Shown: one piece after another, positions 62,503 to 64,000 of the stretch | Numbering within the stretch: position 1 is the first letter of the stretch | Layout: each line of letters begins with the position of its first letter | Assembly: GCF_005047655.1 (NCBI RefSeq) | Contig: NZ_SUKF01000004.1 | Span: 310,001-374,000 of the forward strand | Length of the DNA: 64,000 bases | DNA from: Sinimarinibacterium arenosum | Lineage (GTDB): Bacteria; Pseudomonadota; Gammaproteobacteria; Nevskiales; Nevskiaceae | Direction of reading: 5' to 3' | Made by a program: the position numbers and the translations under genes | The notes under the pieces: model-generated | Seen by the model: the letters and a program-made list of their open reading frames with translations, nothing else | What the model was told of the DNA's origin: nothing | Databases searched by the model: none

Positions 62503-63986
62503 GGGCCGAATCCGTTGTAGTCGAGAAACGCCGGCGTCGGTCCCATGACGTCGACGCACCCGGCGTCGAGCGACGCGGCATCCAGCGTGTCGATGAAAGT
62601 TTTGACCAGCTTGGGCATGCAGCCACGCGTCATCACGATATGCGCCTGCCCCGGCGCCACCAGATGCCGCGCGTGACTGAGGGTGCGCAGCACCTGCTCC
62701 GCATACCGCGGCGGCGTCACCGGATCGAATTCACCGGACAGCAGCAGCACCGGCGCATCCGAGACCAGCGGCTCGGCGAAATCCGCCGGCACCTCCCCCC
62801 GCGGCCACACCGAACACTGCGCCAGCGCGCCGTCGACCAGTGCCGTACCCAGCAAGGTATCCGCATCCTCGGGTCGCGCCTGCAGGCGCGGCGCATCTTC
62901 GCTGCACAGCACCGACAGCTCCATACCGTGTGCCAGCTGACCGCCGAGTCCCTGGCTGAGCTGATCGAGCTGCGCCAGCAGCGGCGCCTCACGACTGGCA
63001 AGCGACTCGCTGATCAGCATCGGCAACAAGGCGGCCGACTCCGGCTGATAGGCATACAGGCGGATCAGCAGCGCCAGTCCGTCCCGGCTCAGGCGGCCTG
63101 ATCGGAGCGAGAAATCGAGCACGTCGGCATAGAGCTGCGCGTCGCGCGCGCCGTCCAGCCGGCGCTGCGCGGCATGCAGCTGTGTGTTCAGATCGCCATG
63201 GCGCTGCGCGCAGGCGGCGTCGGCGGCGCAGCGCGCGAAGATTTTCTGCAGCGCGTCCTCGAAGTTCCACGCATGCTCGCCGGGCATGGCCAGCGTCGGC
63301 GGCACCACGCCGTCCAGCACCACACTGCGGATCGCGTCCGGATGCCGCCGCAGGTATTCCTGGGCGACGCGGGTGCCATACGAGCCCCCGATCAGATTGA
63401 AGCGCGGCGAACCCAGCGCGGCACGGACGCGCTCGAGATCACCGATGTAATCCGAGGTCGTATAGAAGCGCAGGTCCGCGCCCTGCTCCAGCTTCTTGCG
63501 GCAGGCTTCGGCGAGTGCGCGCCACTGCGCGGCGTCGGCCGGCACGGCGTCGATATCGTCCGGCTCATCGCAGGCCAGACGGTGCGAGCCGCCGGTTCCG
63601 CGCTGATCCACCAGCAGCACATCACGTTCCCGGTTGAGCCGACGCAAGGCGGCCTGCATGTTCAGATAGGCATCGATGGCCGATTGCCCGGGTCCTCCGG
63701 CGAGCAGCACCACCGGATCGTCATGCAGACCCGGAACCTGCGCGTCGATCCGTGCGATCCGCAGCGCAATCCTGCGGCCATCCGGCGCCGCAGGGTCTTC
63801 CGGCACGGATAGCGACGCGCATTGGGCCTGTGCGCGTGGAACGCCGCCATGGTCCAGCAGATCGCAATCTTCAAAGATCAACCCGGCTGACGGTTCGGTC
63901 GGCACCGCCGACGCGACGCCACCTGCGCAGAACGCAAGCAGCCCCATCACAGCGATACGCGCCAACGCGCCAGAGCGCGACTTCAA
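62499..63986 (-). CDS. Secreted alpha/beta hydrolase (TAP-like/prolyl aminopeptidase type)
   Basis: 495 aa. Signal peptide (start TTG at 63986, GGGGTG upstream; frame stays open to the window edge, so a start beyond 64000 is possible). Oxyanion region LLAGGPGQSAIDAY, nucleophile GGSYGTRVAQEYL, Asp GEFDPVTPP, His GQAHIV with the C-terminal TAP-like domain (ends with Cys pair). Co-transcribed with an ABC exporter; substrate may be a peptide. Confidence 0.85.
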   Translation of the reverse strand: MKSRSGALARIAVMGLLAFCAGGVASAVPTEPSAGLIFEDCDLLDHGGVPRAQAQCASLSVPEDPAAPDGRRIALRIARIDAQVPGLHDDPVVLLAGGPGQSAIDAYLNMQAALRRLNRERDVLLVDQRGTGGSHRLACDEPDDIDAVPADAAQWRALAEACRKKLEQGADLRFYTTSDYIGDLERVRAALGSPRFNLIGGSYGTRVAQEYLRRHPDAIRSVVLDGVVPPTLAMPGEHAWNFEDALQKIFARCAADAACAQRHGDLNTQLHAAQRRLDGARDAQLYADVLDFSLRSGRLSRDGLALLIRLYAYQPESAALLPMLISESLASREAPLLAQLDQLSQGLGGQLAHGMELSVLCSEDAPRLQARPEDADTLLGTALVDGALAQCSVWPRGEVPADFAEPLVSDAPVLLLSGEFDPVTPPRYAEQVLRTLSHARHLVAPGQAHIVMTRGCMPKLVKTFIDTLDAASLDAGCVDVMGPTPAFLDYNGFGP

Positions 63987-64000
63987 GAGTGCACCCCGCG

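Overview
The window reads as chromosomal DNA of a GC-rich gammaproteobacterium. Support comes from E. coli-like gene neighbourhoods (ygfB-pepP-ubiH-ubiI; bamC position-dapA against gcvR-bcp), parE/parC, EF-P with both EpmA and EpmB, and ubiquinone genes. A fused glucosylglycerol-phosphate synthase/phosphatase suggests a salt-exposed (marine or brackish) lifestyle. A Nevskiales/Solimonas-like host is my guess and is not proven by the sequence. No rRNA, CRISPR, intact phage or insertion sequence is visible. Coding density is high, with many ATGA/GTGA/TGATG stop-start overlaps.

Layout. 1-6350 (minus): a PfkB-type kinase (cut by the window edge), dgkA, and a glycine cleavage operon gcvT-gcvH-gcvPA-tpx-gcvPB headed by a tandem glycine riboswitch; tpx sits inside the operon. 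6545-16751 (plus): the most unusual region, a two-partner secretion locus (TpsB transporter, 1510-residue TpsA exoprotein) followed without interruption by a FecR-domain protein, a SapC-family protein, a sulfotransferase-like protein and a glycosyltransferase. 16815-22124 (minus): ubiI-ubiH-pepP-ygfB and a LysR regulator divergent from ilvD. 24279-26233 (plus): glutathione-dependent formaldehyde detoxification pair. 26240-28821 (minus): Yip1-like membrane protein, then a cytochrome b561-type and a cytochrome c'-type lipoprotein pair. 28953-37077: argA, a small lipoprotein, a TetR regulator divergent from a nitrilase-like lipoprotein, ggpPS and an MFS transporter. 37065-40849: tgt and queA separated by two unrelated genes. 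40952-41523: tRNA-Leu(CAA) and tRNA-Ser(GGA), with a peculiar tandem long-palindrome region between them. 41591-46867: BamC-like short lipoprotein, dapA, gcvR, bcp, PIN-PhoH, a small conserved protein and a TauE exporter. 47185-51987: epmA, efp, epmB and a degenerate GGDEF-EAL (FimX-like) protein. 52075-57281 (minus): htpX, parC, parE. 57436-60563 (plus): xseB-ispA-dxs. 60596-63986 (minus): secreted alpha/beta hydrolase coupled to a NatAB-like ABC exporter.

Functional links inside the window: the gcv operon (riboswitch sensed) and GcvR concern glycine catabolism; efp, epmA and epmB form a complete EF-P beta-lysylation module; dxs and ispA supply the isoprenoid tail used by the UbiH/UbiI hydroxylases' substrate; tgt and queA are both queuosine steps. 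The candidate new system is the TPS locus with its modification-type genes at 6545-16751.
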